From NCBI RefSeq assembly GCF_000025985.1, contig NC_003228.3, positions 1,426,001 through 1,490,000 of the forward strand: a stretch of 64,000 nucleotides of DNA, in the 5' to 3' direction. Both the position numbers and the translations under genes were made by a program. Shown in pieces: positions 46,142-54,009 of the stretch (the first letter of the stretch is position 1; every line of letters begins with the position of its first letter). The notes beneath the pieces are model-generated. The model worked only from the letters and a program-made list of their open reading frames with translations, was not told where the DNA came from and did no database searches. This DNA is from Bacteroides fragilis NCTC 9343 (GTDB lineage: Bacteria > Bacteroidota > Bacteroidia > Bacteroidales > Bacteroidaceae).

Positions 46142-47692
46142 TTAAATTTCTCCTCGCATCCGATCCTCGAATGCGGCTAATGCGGCTTTGGCGCCTTCTC
46201 CCATTGCGATGATAATCTGTTTGTAGGGGACGGTGGAAACGTCTCCGGCAGCATAAATTCCCGGCACGTTGGTACGGCAATGTGCATCGATCACGATCTC
46301 GCCCGGACGATTTACCTCAACCACATCGCGGAAAATACCACTATTGGCTACCAAACCTATCTGTACAAAGATGCCATCCAGGCTGATCACCCGTTCTTCT
46401 TCTGTTTTGCGGTCTTTGACACGGATGCCGGTCACCTTATCTCCATTGCCTACCACTTCGGTTGTCTGCGAGTGAACAAGAACTTCTACATTCGGCAGGC
46501 TTTTCAGTTTTTCCTGTAAAACCTGATCCGCTTTCAGCTCGTCCATAAACTCGAGCACCGTAACTTTGGAGCAGATACCTGCCAGGTCGATGGCTGCTTC
46601 GATTCCGGAATTTCCTCCCCCCACGACAGCCACCTGCTTCCCTTTGTAGAAAGGTCCGTCGCAGTGTGGACAGAAAGCCACCCCACGGCCGATATATTCC
46701 GCTTCGCCCGGTACGTTCAGTTTGCGCCAGCTTGCACCGGTGGCAACGATTACCGCCGGAGCTGAGAAACGTTCTCCTCCTTTGGCTGTCAGAACCTTAT
46801 CCTTTCCATCAAGCTCTATCTTTTCGATCTGGCGATGTTCGAGCAAATCGATGGGATATTGTGACATGTGGGTTTTCAGATTATCGGCCAACTGGCTTCC
46901 GGTTGTCGAAGGTACGGAGATCAGGTTCTCTATGCCTACTGTTTCTTTTACTTGTCCGCCGATCCGTTCGGCAATGACCGCTACATTCAAGCCTTTACGG
47001 GCCGAATAGATGGCAGCAGCCGAACCGGCCGGACCTCCGCCGGCTACAATCACATCATATTTTTTGATGGAAGTTTCCGCACTGTTCGTCTCCGTTCCAT
47101 ATTGTTCTTCCAGTTTGGCCAACAGTTCGCCAAAGTCACCACGCCCCACGTGGATCAGTTTACCGTCTGCGAAGACAGAAGGAACCCCCTGTATTTTCAG
47201 TGCCTCTACTTCCGCCTGGTTGATGGCTCCGTCCACAGTCTGGTGCTGAATCTGTCCGTTCAGCGTGGTCATGGCGTTGAGTGCCTGCACCACGTCGGGG
47301 CAGTTGGTACAGGTCAGTGACACGTAAGTTGTCAGGCGGACAGGTCCTTTCAATGATTTTACCCGGTTGCAGATGCCTTCGTCCGGAAAGTTCTTTCCTT
47401 TTCCGTCCGTATTCAGGATGGCAAGCAGTAGGGAACTGAATTCATGCCCATTGGGAACGGCCCGGAAGGTGATACCTGTCCTGTGTTCTCCTTTGAGAAG
47501 TGTAAATTCCAGTCCTTTGCCTTCATTGATCCGGCAAGAGAGTTTCTCGGAGCAGGATGCCACATCGTTCAGGAGTTCCAGAAGTTCGGTGCGGCTTTCG
47601 TGTTGCGGTGAGACGGTGATGTCGAATGTATAGTTCGCCTCCAATGCGGCGAAGATGGTACGTAATTGTTCTTTTATAGCTGAGTCTAACAT
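46142..47692 (-). CDS. ahpF: Alkyl hydroperoxide reductase subunit F
   Basis: The 516-residue flavoprotein has an N-terminal double thioredoxin-like domain (1-200, with redox pair TCTNCPD near residue 129), an FAD-binding domain (IVAGGGPAGSAAAIYSARKG near 212) and a thioredoxin-reductase-like NADH domain with active-site CPHCDG near 342. It passes electrons from NADH to AhpC. It lies 100 bases downstream of ahpC, behind a hairpin that should reduce its expression relative to ahpC. Confidence 0.97.
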   Translation of the reverse strand: MLDSAIKEQLRTIFAALEANYTFDITVSPQHESRTELLELLNDVASCSEKLSCRINEGKGLEFTLLKGEHRTGITFRAVPNGHEFSSLLLAILNTDGKGKNFPDEGICNRVKSLKGPVRLTTYVSLTCTNCPDVVQALNAMTTLNGQIQHQTVDGAINQAEVEALKIQGVPSVFADGKLIHVGRGDFGELLAKLEEQYGTETNSAETSIKKYDVIVAGGGPAGSAAAIYSARKGLNVAVIAERIGGQVKETVGIENLISVPSTTGSQLADNLKTHMSQYPIDLLEHRQIEKIELDGKDKVLTAKGGERFSAPAVIVATGASWRKLNVPGEAEYIGRGVAFCPHCDGPFYKGKQVAVVGGGNSGIEAAIDLAGICSKVTVLEFMDELKADQVLQEKLKSLPNVEVLVHSQTTEVVGNGDKVTGIRVKDRKTEEERVISLDGIFVQIGLVANSGIFRDVVEVNRPGEIVIDAHCRTNVPGIYAAGDVSTVPYKQIIIAMGEGAKAALAAFEDRMRGEI

Positions 47693-47751
47693 TATATCGA
47701 AGATTGATTAGAGATGAATGATTTAGAAAGATTTATCGTCAAGAGCTAAAA

Positions 47752-47778
47752 AAGACCGATATGGGGGATACCGGTCTT
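47752..47778 (-). terminator. Intra-operon attenuating terminator between ahpC and ahpF
   Basis: On the minus strand AAGACCG (47778-47772) pairs with CGGTCTT (47758-47752), with extra TAT/ATA pairing inside, followed by TTTTTT. It lies 15 bases after the ahpC stop. Confidence 0.75.
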
Positions 47779-47792
47779 CATAGGATTGCTGT

Positions 47793-48359
47793 TTAGATCT
47801 TACCGACCAGGTCGATGCTCGGTTTCAGGGTTGCTTCGCCTTTTTTCCATTTAGCGGGGCAAACTTCTCCGTCGTGAGTAGCTACAAACTGTGCGGCCTC
47901 TACTTTGCGGAGCAACTCGTCGGCATTACGTCCGATGTTGTTATCCTGTATCTCGGCAATCTTGATTTTTCCTTCCGGATTGACGAGGAACGTTCCGCGG
48001 TAAGCCATTCCGTCTTCTTCGATCATCACACCGAATCCACGGCTCAATACGCCTGTCGGGTCTGCCAACATCGGATATTTGATCTTACGGATGCTTTCCG
48101 AAGCATCGTGCCATGCTTTGTGTACGAAGTGTGAGTCGGTGCTTACCGAGTATACTTCTACACCCATAGCCTGAAACTGTTCGTATTTCTCGGCAACGTC
48201 TACCAGTTCGGTCGGGCACACAAAGGTGAAGTCCGCCGGGTAGAAGAAGAAAATAGCCCATTTTCCCTTTACGTCTTCGCTGCTTACTGTTTTAAAACTT
48301 CCGTTCTGAAAAGCCTGTACTTTGAATTCAGGCATCTGTGAGTTGATAATTGGTTCCAT
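47793..48359 (-). CDS. ahpC: Alkyl hydroperoxide reductase subunit C (2-Cys peroxiredoxin)
   Basis: The 188-residue typical 2-Cys peroxiredoxin has peroxidatic cysteine in FTFVCPTEL near residue 49 and resolving cysteine in DGEVCPAKW near 168. The GGLG-equivalent YF/C-terminal regions are of the AhpC type. It reduces H2O2 and organic peroxides and is recharged by AhpF. A promoter and an OxyR-like site lie upstream. Confidence 0.97.
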   Translation of the reverse strand: MEPIINSQMPEFKVQAFQNGSFKTVSSEDVKGKWAIFFFYPADFTFVCPTELVDVAEKYEQFQAMGVEVYSVSTDSHFVHKAWHDASESIRKIKYPMLADPTGVLSRGFGVMIEEDGMAYRGTFLVNPEGKIKIAEIQDNNIGRNADELLRKVEAAQFVATHDGEVCPAKWKKGEATLKPSIDLVGKI

Positions 48360-48400
48360 AATTGTTTCTTATTTAGATTCATTCTTATTTGTTTCCGATG

Positions 48401-48480
48401 CAAAAATAGGGCGAATTTTCCCGTTTCAGCAAAAAATCCAATTGATAATATTTATCGGCTGATAGATGAAATCTTATAGG
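48401..48480 (-). promoter_or_regulatory. ahpC promoter with OxyR-like site
   Basis: On the minus strand TTTG (48433-48430), 21 bases, then TATTTTTG (48408-48401) form the promoter. Just upstream, GATAGATGAAATCTTAT (48461-48477) is close to ATAGnTnnnAnCTAT, and GATAATATTTATC (48444-48456) is a second dyad. The OxyR assignment is weaker than at the catalase gene. Confidence 0.5.
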
Positions 48481-49296
48481 CTGCCTTGTTTCGTATGTCC
48501 GGTGCCCGATAAATGGGGAGTGGCTTTCGTTTTGATACCTTTTTCTTCTTTTAGCTGTCAGAAAGAGAAGAATATCCCTTGGGGAGTAACCGGGTCTTTT
48601 GCGGTTCAAGTCAAACGGGAGGAGCGGAGGTGCCAAAACAGGGCGTTTTTTCCTCAGAAAGCAGGCTTTTGATGTCCGAAAGCCGGTGTTTGGGTCGGGA
48701 AGTGCCGGTGTTTTCCGAAAAAGAAGTAAGCATTTGCTCCGAAAGACGTAAGCAAGTTGAGAAAATGCTTACTTCTTTTTGGAATATCTCTATATGTTTT
48801 CCCTCATTACATATATTGTAATTGTTCCGAAGAGGAAAAAAGAAGGATTTCTTTCTGGTTGCTCTCCGGAAATGAACATGCTGAAAAAGATAAAAGGGAA
48901 GCATCAGGATTGAATACTGTCCTTTTTGCTCTTTTCTTTCTTGAAGAACCGCTTCTTTGCATAGAAACAGGAACTTAAAGTGATAAAACGGAAATTGCTG
49001 ACGGGAAAAGGAGGCGAAAAAATCGCTTCACCCTACCTTTGCCCGGAAAAAAGCCAATCTGGAACCATTCGATTATCAATATGACAGAACGCTGCTTTAC
49101 CCCCCCTTCCTTATCCGCATCCAGTACCTAAGAGTCGTTAGTGTGTGAACTCGAGTTATCTAATCAAAATAGAAAGAAGTTTGCGTTTTGTTAAAGTTGC
49201 CCTCACCTTTAAACTTCCCTCTTACTTTTTAGTCATATAGACAGTTGCAACAAAAAAGACAGATGATTATTTGATAACTTAAAAAAGGAAAGAACA
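48481..49296. other. Intergenic region with an 18-bp hairpin, no supported gene
   Basis: Arms 48718-48735 and 48763-48780 are perfectly complementary and end in TTTTT on the plus strand. ATTACATATATTGTAAT (48806-48822) is a 6-5-6 dyad. Several overlapping short frames exist on both strands, but none has credible composition or a start signal. The remaining sequence to 49296 shows nothing I can name. Confidence 0.6.
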
Positions 49297-49764
49297 ATGA
49301 AAAGAATAAGTTTTTTATTAGCAGCCCTATTAATGATGGGAGGAATGGTGATGGCACAAGGTCCGCGCAGAGGCGGTCAGGATATGGACCCGAAAACACG
49401 TGCCGAACGCATGACCGAGCGTATGGCGAAAGAATACTCTTTGAATGAAACTCAGAAGAAAGAGTTGCTTGAGGTCAATATGGCTTTCGTACAAAAGATG
49501 GGAGAGCGTCCCGGAAGAATGAAGCCGGAAATGAGACAAGGTAAGAAGGGGCAGAGTCAGGCTACCGACAGCTGCACTTGTAAACAGGATAGGAGAAAAG
49601 CTCCTCGCATGTCCAAAGAGGACAGAGAAAAGATGCGTCAGGAGATGAAAGCTTCGCGTGAGTCCTACGAGGCTGGTCTGAAGAAAATTATGACGAAAGA
49701 CCAGTATGCTGCTTATACCAAGAAGCAGGCCGAGCGGGAGCAGAGAAGAGGAGGCGGAAGATAA
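49297..49764 (+). CDS. DUF4890-type secreted protein rich in Lys, Arg and Met
   Basis: The 155-residue protein starts with a signal peptide (FLLAALLMMGGMVMAQG) and continues as a highly charged, helix-forming sequence (RAERMTERMAKEYSLNETQKKEL) that I recognise as DUF4890. The layout recalls Spy/CpxP-like periplasmic chaperones. A CTCK motif lies near residue 97. AAAAAAGGAAAGAACA precedes the start. The gene ends at a perfect 18-bp hairpin. Confidence 0.82.
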   Translation: MKRISFLLAALLMMGGMVMAQGPRRGGQDMDPKTRAERMTERMAKEYSLNETQKKELLEVNMAFVQKMGERPGRMKPEMRQGKKGQSQATDSCTCKQDRRKAPRMSKEDREKMRQEMKASRESYEAGLKKIMTKDQYAAYTKKQAEREQRRGGGR

Positions 49765-49772
49765 GCTTCAGC

Positions 49773-49833
49773 ATTGATGATTAGTGATGGGGCGGGCATC
49801 GACATGGTGACCGGTCCATCACTAATCATCAAT
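49773..49833 (+). terminator. 18-bp perfect hairpin after the DUF4890 gene
   Basis: Arms 49773-49790 and 49816-49833 are perfectly complementary around a 25-base loop. Confidence 0.75.
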
Positions 49834-49913
49834 TACTAATTACCAAAATACTTGTATATTTCCCCCGCTTTTTGTTCCTTTGCCGTACGATTTAATAAAC
49901 TGATAATTCGAAT

Positions 49914-50468
49914 ATGAAAAAGCTTATTTATCTGCTTGGGTTGGCAATGCTTATGGCTGTCGCAGCTTGTTCCGGTTCGGCTGAAAAGAAAAAGAGCGAT
50001 ATCCGTGTTTTGATGCAGGATAGCACCGATGCACATGGAGTGCAGCGCATGACGGCCCGTAAGAGCGAGGTAGATATTAAATATAAAGGCAAAGAGTACC
50101 ATTCGTTTATTTCCCGTACGCCCAATGATTCGCTTCCCCGGGTGGTAAGCCAGATGGGGAATACGTATGTCGACAATCAGATAGTGCTTAGGCTGACGCG
50201 TGGAAACGAACGTGTTTTCAGCCGTACTTTTACCAAAAAGCAGTTCGAGTCTCTGATAGGCGATGATTTTATGGCGAAATCTATCCTGGAAGGGATTGTT
50301 TATGATAAAACGACTCCTGAGGGAATAGTCTATGCTGCCAGTATCTGCTATCCGCAGACAGACCTGTATGTACCTATCTCCATCACGATCTCACCCGATG
50401 GAAAAATAAGTATGAAGAAAGAAGAGCTTCTGGAAGAGGTGTACGATGAAGATACATCCGCCCGTTAA
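49914..50468 (+). CDS. DUF4738-type lipoprotein
   Basis: The 184-residue protein has a lipoprotein signal with lipobox VAAC near residue 19 (LGLAMLMAVAACSGS) and a beta-rich body (VDIKYKGKEYHSFISRTPNDS, LPRVVSQMGNTYVDNQ). It resembles DUF4738, a family common in Bacteroides with no known function. It lies between two strong hairpin regions and may be a single-gene unit. Confidence 0.8.
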   Translation: MKKLIYLLGLAMLMAVAACSGSAEKKKSDIRVLMQDSTDAHGVQRMTARKSEVDIKYKGKEYHSFISRTPNDSLPRVVSQMGNTYVDNQIVLRLTRGNERVFSRTFTKKQFESLIGDDFMAKSILEGIVYDKTTPEGIVYAASICYPQTDLYVPISITISPDGKISMKKEELLEEVYDEDTSAR

Positions 50469-50585
50469 AAAATACAAAAAGAACCCTTCTCTTTATTTAT
50501 TCCCAAATCTTTCCCGTTTCTATCTCGTTATTTGCAGTGTGAAATAGTTCCGAAACTTATTATTGACACTAAAAAAATAACGATT

Positions 50586-51029
50586 ATGAAGAAGATTTTG
50601 TCTATTCTTGTATTGGCCATTGCAGCCGTCCAATTTGCATTTGCAGGTGATATCATCACAAAAGATGCGATGAAATTGCCTCTTCCGGCACGTAATTTTA
50701 TTAATCGGCACTTTTCCAATCCGCAGATTTCGCATATTAAGATAGAAAATGAGATTCTGCAAACAAAGAAGTACGATGTGTTGTTGACTAATGCAACCGA
50801 GATCGACTTTGATAACCGGGGCAACTGGATTGAAGTGGATTGTAAAAAAGCGGCTGTTCCTGCAACAATTGTTCCTGACTTCGTGAAGGAATATATGAAA
50901 GCCAATGGGTATCACTCTGAGTTTGTGACTCAGATAGAGCGCGACCGCAAGGGGTATGAAGTCGAGTTGAATACGGATTTGAGCCTGAAGTTTACCAAAG
51001 ACGGTAAGTTTCGTAAAGCGGAGCATTGA
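50586..51029 (+). CDS. PepSY-like (DUF2874) periplasmic protein
   Basis: I use ATG 50586 (MKKILSILVLAIAAVQFAFA), 147 residues, since the longer frame lacks a signal sequence and covers the leader. After the signal peptide come two PepSY-like units with the pattern LPLPARNFINRHF and VPDFVKEYMKANGY. BLIP-like folds of this kind occur in secreted inhibitors and sensors, but function is unknown. It forms a tandem with the next gene, 37 bases downstream, which carries the same fold. Confidence 0.82.
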   Translation: MKKILSILVLAIAAVQFAFAGDIITKDAMKLPLPARNFINRHFSNPQISHIKIENEILQTKKYDVLLTNATEIDFDNRGNWIEVDCKKAAVPATIVPDFVKEYMKANGYHSEFVTQIERDRKGYEVELNTDLSLKFTKDGKFRKAEH

Positions 51030-51066
51030 TAAATTGGAATAAACCTATTAAAAAAAGACCTTGATT

Positions 51067-51567
51067 ATGAAATTTTTGAAATTTAGTTTGTTGACAGCCG
51101 TGTTGCTGTCGGTCGTGTTTGCTTTCAGTTCGTGTGGCGATGATGACGATACGGGATATCTTCCGCCGAGCCAGGCCATTCAGGATGCACTGAAGAAGCT
51201 TTATCCCAATGCCACTGCCATTAAATGGGAGCAAAAGGGCGTCTATTACGTAGCCGACTGTCAGGCGGACGGCAGAGAGAAGGAAGTTTGGTTCGATGCC
51301 AATGCCAACTGGCTGATGACGGAAACAGAGTTGAACAGTATCAATAACCTGCCGCCGGCAGTGTTGACGGCTTTTATGGAGTCGAGTTACAACAATTGGG
51401 TAGTGGATGATGTGGTGATATTGGAATATCCGAATGAACCTTCTACGGAATTTGTGGTAACTGTGGAACAGGGTAAAAAGGTAGACTTGTATTTTTCGGA
51501 AGGCGGTGGTTTGCTGCACGAAAAAGATGTTACCAACGGTGACGACACACATTGGCCCAGGGTTTAA
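51067..51567 (+). CDS. PepSY-like (DUF2874) lipoprotein
   Basis: I use ATG 51067 (MKFLKFSLLTAVLLSVVF) rather than the TTG two codons upstream; 166 residues. The lipobox is AFSSC near residue 22, followed by an acidic GDDDDTG linker. The body has PepSY-like repeats (IQDALKKLYPNATAIKWEQKG, LPPAVLTAFMESSYNNW). It is a divergent paralogue of the preceding protein, and the two probably share a transcript ending at 51649. Confidence 0.82.
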   Translation: MKFLKFSLLTAVLLSVVFAFSSCGDDDDTGYLPPSQAIQDALKKLYPNATAIKWEQKGVYYVADCQADGREKEVWFDANANWLMTETELNSINNLPPAVLTAFMESSYNNWVVDDVVILEYPNEPSTEFVVTVEQGKKVDLYFSEGGGLLHEKDVTNGDDTHWPRV

Positions 51568-51606
51568 AGGTTGAATGTGCCGCCCGAGGCATGTGAATAG
51601 TAAAAA

Positions 51607-51649
51607 CAAGAGGATGTGCAATCTGTGGTGAGTTTTGCACATCCTCTTG
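51607..51649 (+). terminator. Terminator hairpin (dispersed repeat type) after the PepSY-like pair
   Basis: CAAGAGGATGTGCAA (51607-51621) pairs perfectly with 51635-51649. It is a sequence relative of the hairpin after susD. The sdaA gene converges on it. Confidence 0.8.
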
Positions 51650-51670
51650 CGCTTTATGGGGAATTGCTTT

Positions 51671-52879
51671 TTACATCGGCTTATAATCCTTTGCCAGTCC
51701 GCCTTCACTTGTTTCTTTATAAAGTGAGGGTAGGTCGTGGCCGGTTTGTTTCATCACTTGTATTACTTTGTCGAAAGAGACACGGTGCATTCCATCGGTA
51801 AATGAAGAGTATAGATTGGCGTCCAATGCGCGGGCGGCCGCATAAGCATTACGCTCGATACAAGGAATCTGTACCAATCCGCATACCGGATCACAAGTCA
51901 TGCCCAAGTGATGTTCCAGTCCCATTTCGGCAGCATATTCAATTTGAGCCGGACTTCCTCCGAATAGCTGGTTGGCGGCAGCCGATGCCATGGCACATGC
52001 CACGCCTACTTCTCCTTGGCAGCCTACTTCTGCTCCGGAGATGGAAGCATTTTGCTTGACGATGTTACCTATCAATCCGGCTGTTGCCAATGCGCGAAGG
52101 ATACGCATCTCACTGAATTCACGGCTTTTGGCAAGATGATAAAGAACGGCAGGCATCACTCCGCACGATCCGCATGTGGGCGCTGTTACGATTTTGCCTC
52201 CCGAGGCATTCTCTTCACTTACGGCAAGCGCGTAGGCAAATACCAATCCGCGTGACTGCAAAGAAGCCTTGTATCCGGTAGCGCGGATATAATATGTGGA
52301 AGCTTTACGTCTCAGGTTCAATGGGCCGGGCAGCACTCCTTCTTGTTCGAGACCACGCTGGACAGACTCCTTCATCGTATCCCATACTTCTTTCAGATAG
52401 TCCCATATATCAGGATCTTCGCATTCTTTCACGTATTCCCAGTAACTTTTTCCGGTATGTTCGCACCAATCCAGAATTTCGGTCATGCTGTTCATGGAGT
52501 ATACTTCCGGGCTTTCAATAGACGGCTGTTTGTTGTCTTCGGCCAATGCACCTCCCCCTACACTGTAGACAGTCCAGTTTTCCAGTTCATTGCCGCCGGC
52601 ATCAAGTGCCACAAAATTCATTCCGTTCGGATGGAAAGGAAGAAAGATTTTGGGTTGCCATATAATATCTACCGGTGCAGTAGGTTTCAGTGTGTCAATG
52701 ATGGCTACATCCGTCATGTGTCCTTTTCCTGTCGCCGCCAGGCTTCCGTAGAGGGTCACTTTGAACGATGCTGCTTCAGGATGTCGTGTGAGGAACATTT
52801 CTGCTGCCTTGCGAGGTCCCATGGTGTGACTGCTCGAAGGTCCGGTTCCAATGCGATAGAGTTCTTTTATTGATTTCAT
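51671..52879 (-). CDS. sdaA: L-serine ammonia-lyase (iron-sulfur type, single chain)
   Basis: The 402-residue protein fuses the beta domain (1-150, starting SIKELYRIGTGPSSSHTMGP) and the alpha domain. Cluster cysteines lie in APTCGSCGVMPAV near residue 235 and CDPVCGLVQIPC near 330. It converts L-serine to pyruvate and ammonia using an oxygen-sensitive 4Fe-4S cluster. It is the last gene of a mutS2-corA-sdaA run, 56 bases after corA. Confidence 0.96.
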   Translation of the reverse strand: MKSIKELYRIGTGPSSSHTMGPRKAAEMFLTRHPEAASFKVTLYGSLAATGKGHMTDVAIIDTLKPTAPVDIIWQPKIFLPFHPNGMNFVALDAGGNELENWTVYSVGGGALAEDNKQPSIESPEVYSMNSMTEILDWCEHTGKSYWEYVKECEDPDIWDYLKEVWDTMKESVQRGLEQEGVLPGPLNLRRKASTYYIRATGYKASLQSRGLVFAYALAVSEENASGGKIVTAPTCGSCGVMPAVLYHLAKSREFSEMRILRALATAGLIGNIVKQNASISGAEVGCQGEVGVACAMASAAANQLFGGSPAQIEYAAEMGLEHHLGMTCDPVCGLVQIPCIERNAYAAARALDANLYSSFTDGMHRVSFDKVIQVMKQTGHDLPSLYKETSEGGLAKDYKPM

Positions 52880-52935
52880 ATTAGCTAATTAGGTTGTTGC
52901 GCAAAGGTAATTGTTTTTTCAAAATTTTTGGTAAC

Positions 52936-53997
52936 TTAATACCATTTCTTCTTTCGGAAAAACCAGTATACGGCTCCGCCCACCAGGAGCATCAATATCC
53001 AGGCATATACATATCCATATCGCCAGTCTAATTCGGGCATAATCTTGAAGTTCATTCCCCACACTCCGACAAGAAAAGTCAACGGAATAAAGATGGTGGA
53101 AACAATGGTGAGGCGCTTCATGATATCATTCATCCGCAAGTCATTGTTGGATATGTAAAGATCAACCAGGGACGATAGGGTTTCCCGGCATATTTCGATG
53201 GTTTGCAATACGAATTGCAGATGGTCGTTGACATCATTGAAGAAAGCACGGTTCACTTTGTGCATCAGGGAGTTTTCCGCCCTCAGGAGTTTCACGTATT
53301 GTTCCTTTAATGGAAGAATGGCTTTCTTCATCAGCATGTACTGCCGGCGGAGTGCCTGTATCTGGATGCCGATATCGTTACCGTCACTGATGGTGAGCAA
53401 TTCTTCTTCCAGGTCTTCCAGGGAGTCGTCGATGGTAGATACGGTGGCGATGTAATTCCCCATTATGCTGTTTAGTAAGACACTGAGCAGGTAGTCGCTT
53501 TGTCTGCCCCGTATTTTTAGTACATCATTGTGAAGGGCGGAGGTGACATCGTCAAAGAAGTCGGTTTCGTTTTCCAGGAAGGTGAGTACAAAGTTGCTTC
53601 CTTGGATGATGCATACTTGTTGCTGTTCCAGTTCATCCAGTTCATCTTCCGGGCTTTTCTCTTCTTTGTTGTTGAAGCGGAATAGCTTCATGATAAGCAC
53701 CGTGTACTTGTCATGCTCCTCTATTTTAGTGGGATGCTCGGCATTCAGAATATCCTGAAGGATAAGAAAGTCTATTTCAAAGTGACTGCATATTTCCCGG
53801 ATGACTTCGGTGTTCTGAAGTCCGTGCACCTGCAGCCAGTTGATCTGCTCGCGGTTGAGAGAATTGGCGACAGTCTGGAAATTGACACCTGAAACCTCCT
53901 GCATCACAAGAGCGTTGTAAGTACATAAATGCAGGTGGGTGGGAGTCTGGCTCTCACCGTTATAAACTAATCTTTCACTTAACAGGTTATTCTTCAT
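52936..53997 (-). CDS. corA: CorA-type magnesium/cobalt transporter
   Basis: The 353-residue protein has a large cytosolic N-terminal domain (1-285, with a long stalk helix) and two C-terminal membrane helices. The selectivity motif GMN lies in GVWGMNFKIMPE near residue 315. It imports Mg2+ as a homopentamer. It starts 12 bases after the mutS2 stop. Confidence 0.96.
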   Translation of the reverse strand: MKNNLLSERLVYNGESQTPTHLHLCTYNALVMQEVSGVNFQTVANSLNREQINWLQVHGLQNTEVIREICSHFEIDFLILQDILNAEHPTKIEEHDKYTVLIMKLFRFNNKEEKSPEDELDELEQQQVCIIQGSNFVLTFLENETDFFDDVTSALHNDVLKIRGRQSDYLLSVLLNSIMGNYIATVSTIDDSLEDLEEELLTISDGNDIGIQIQALRRQYMLMKKAILPLKEQYVKLLRAENSLMHKVNRAFFNDVNDHLQFVLQTIEICRETLSSLVDLYISNNDLRMNDIMKRLTIVSTIFIPLTFLVGVWGMNFKIMPELDWRYGYVYAWILMLLVGGAVYWFFRKKKWY

Positions 53998-54009
53998 ATT
54001 CTTCTTTTT

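Noticed and set aside
48385..48978. Several short reading frames between ahpC and the DUF4890 gene
   Set aside because: They overlap each other on both strands, are rich in Lys, Phe and Ser without domain patterns, and cover the promoter and hairpin.
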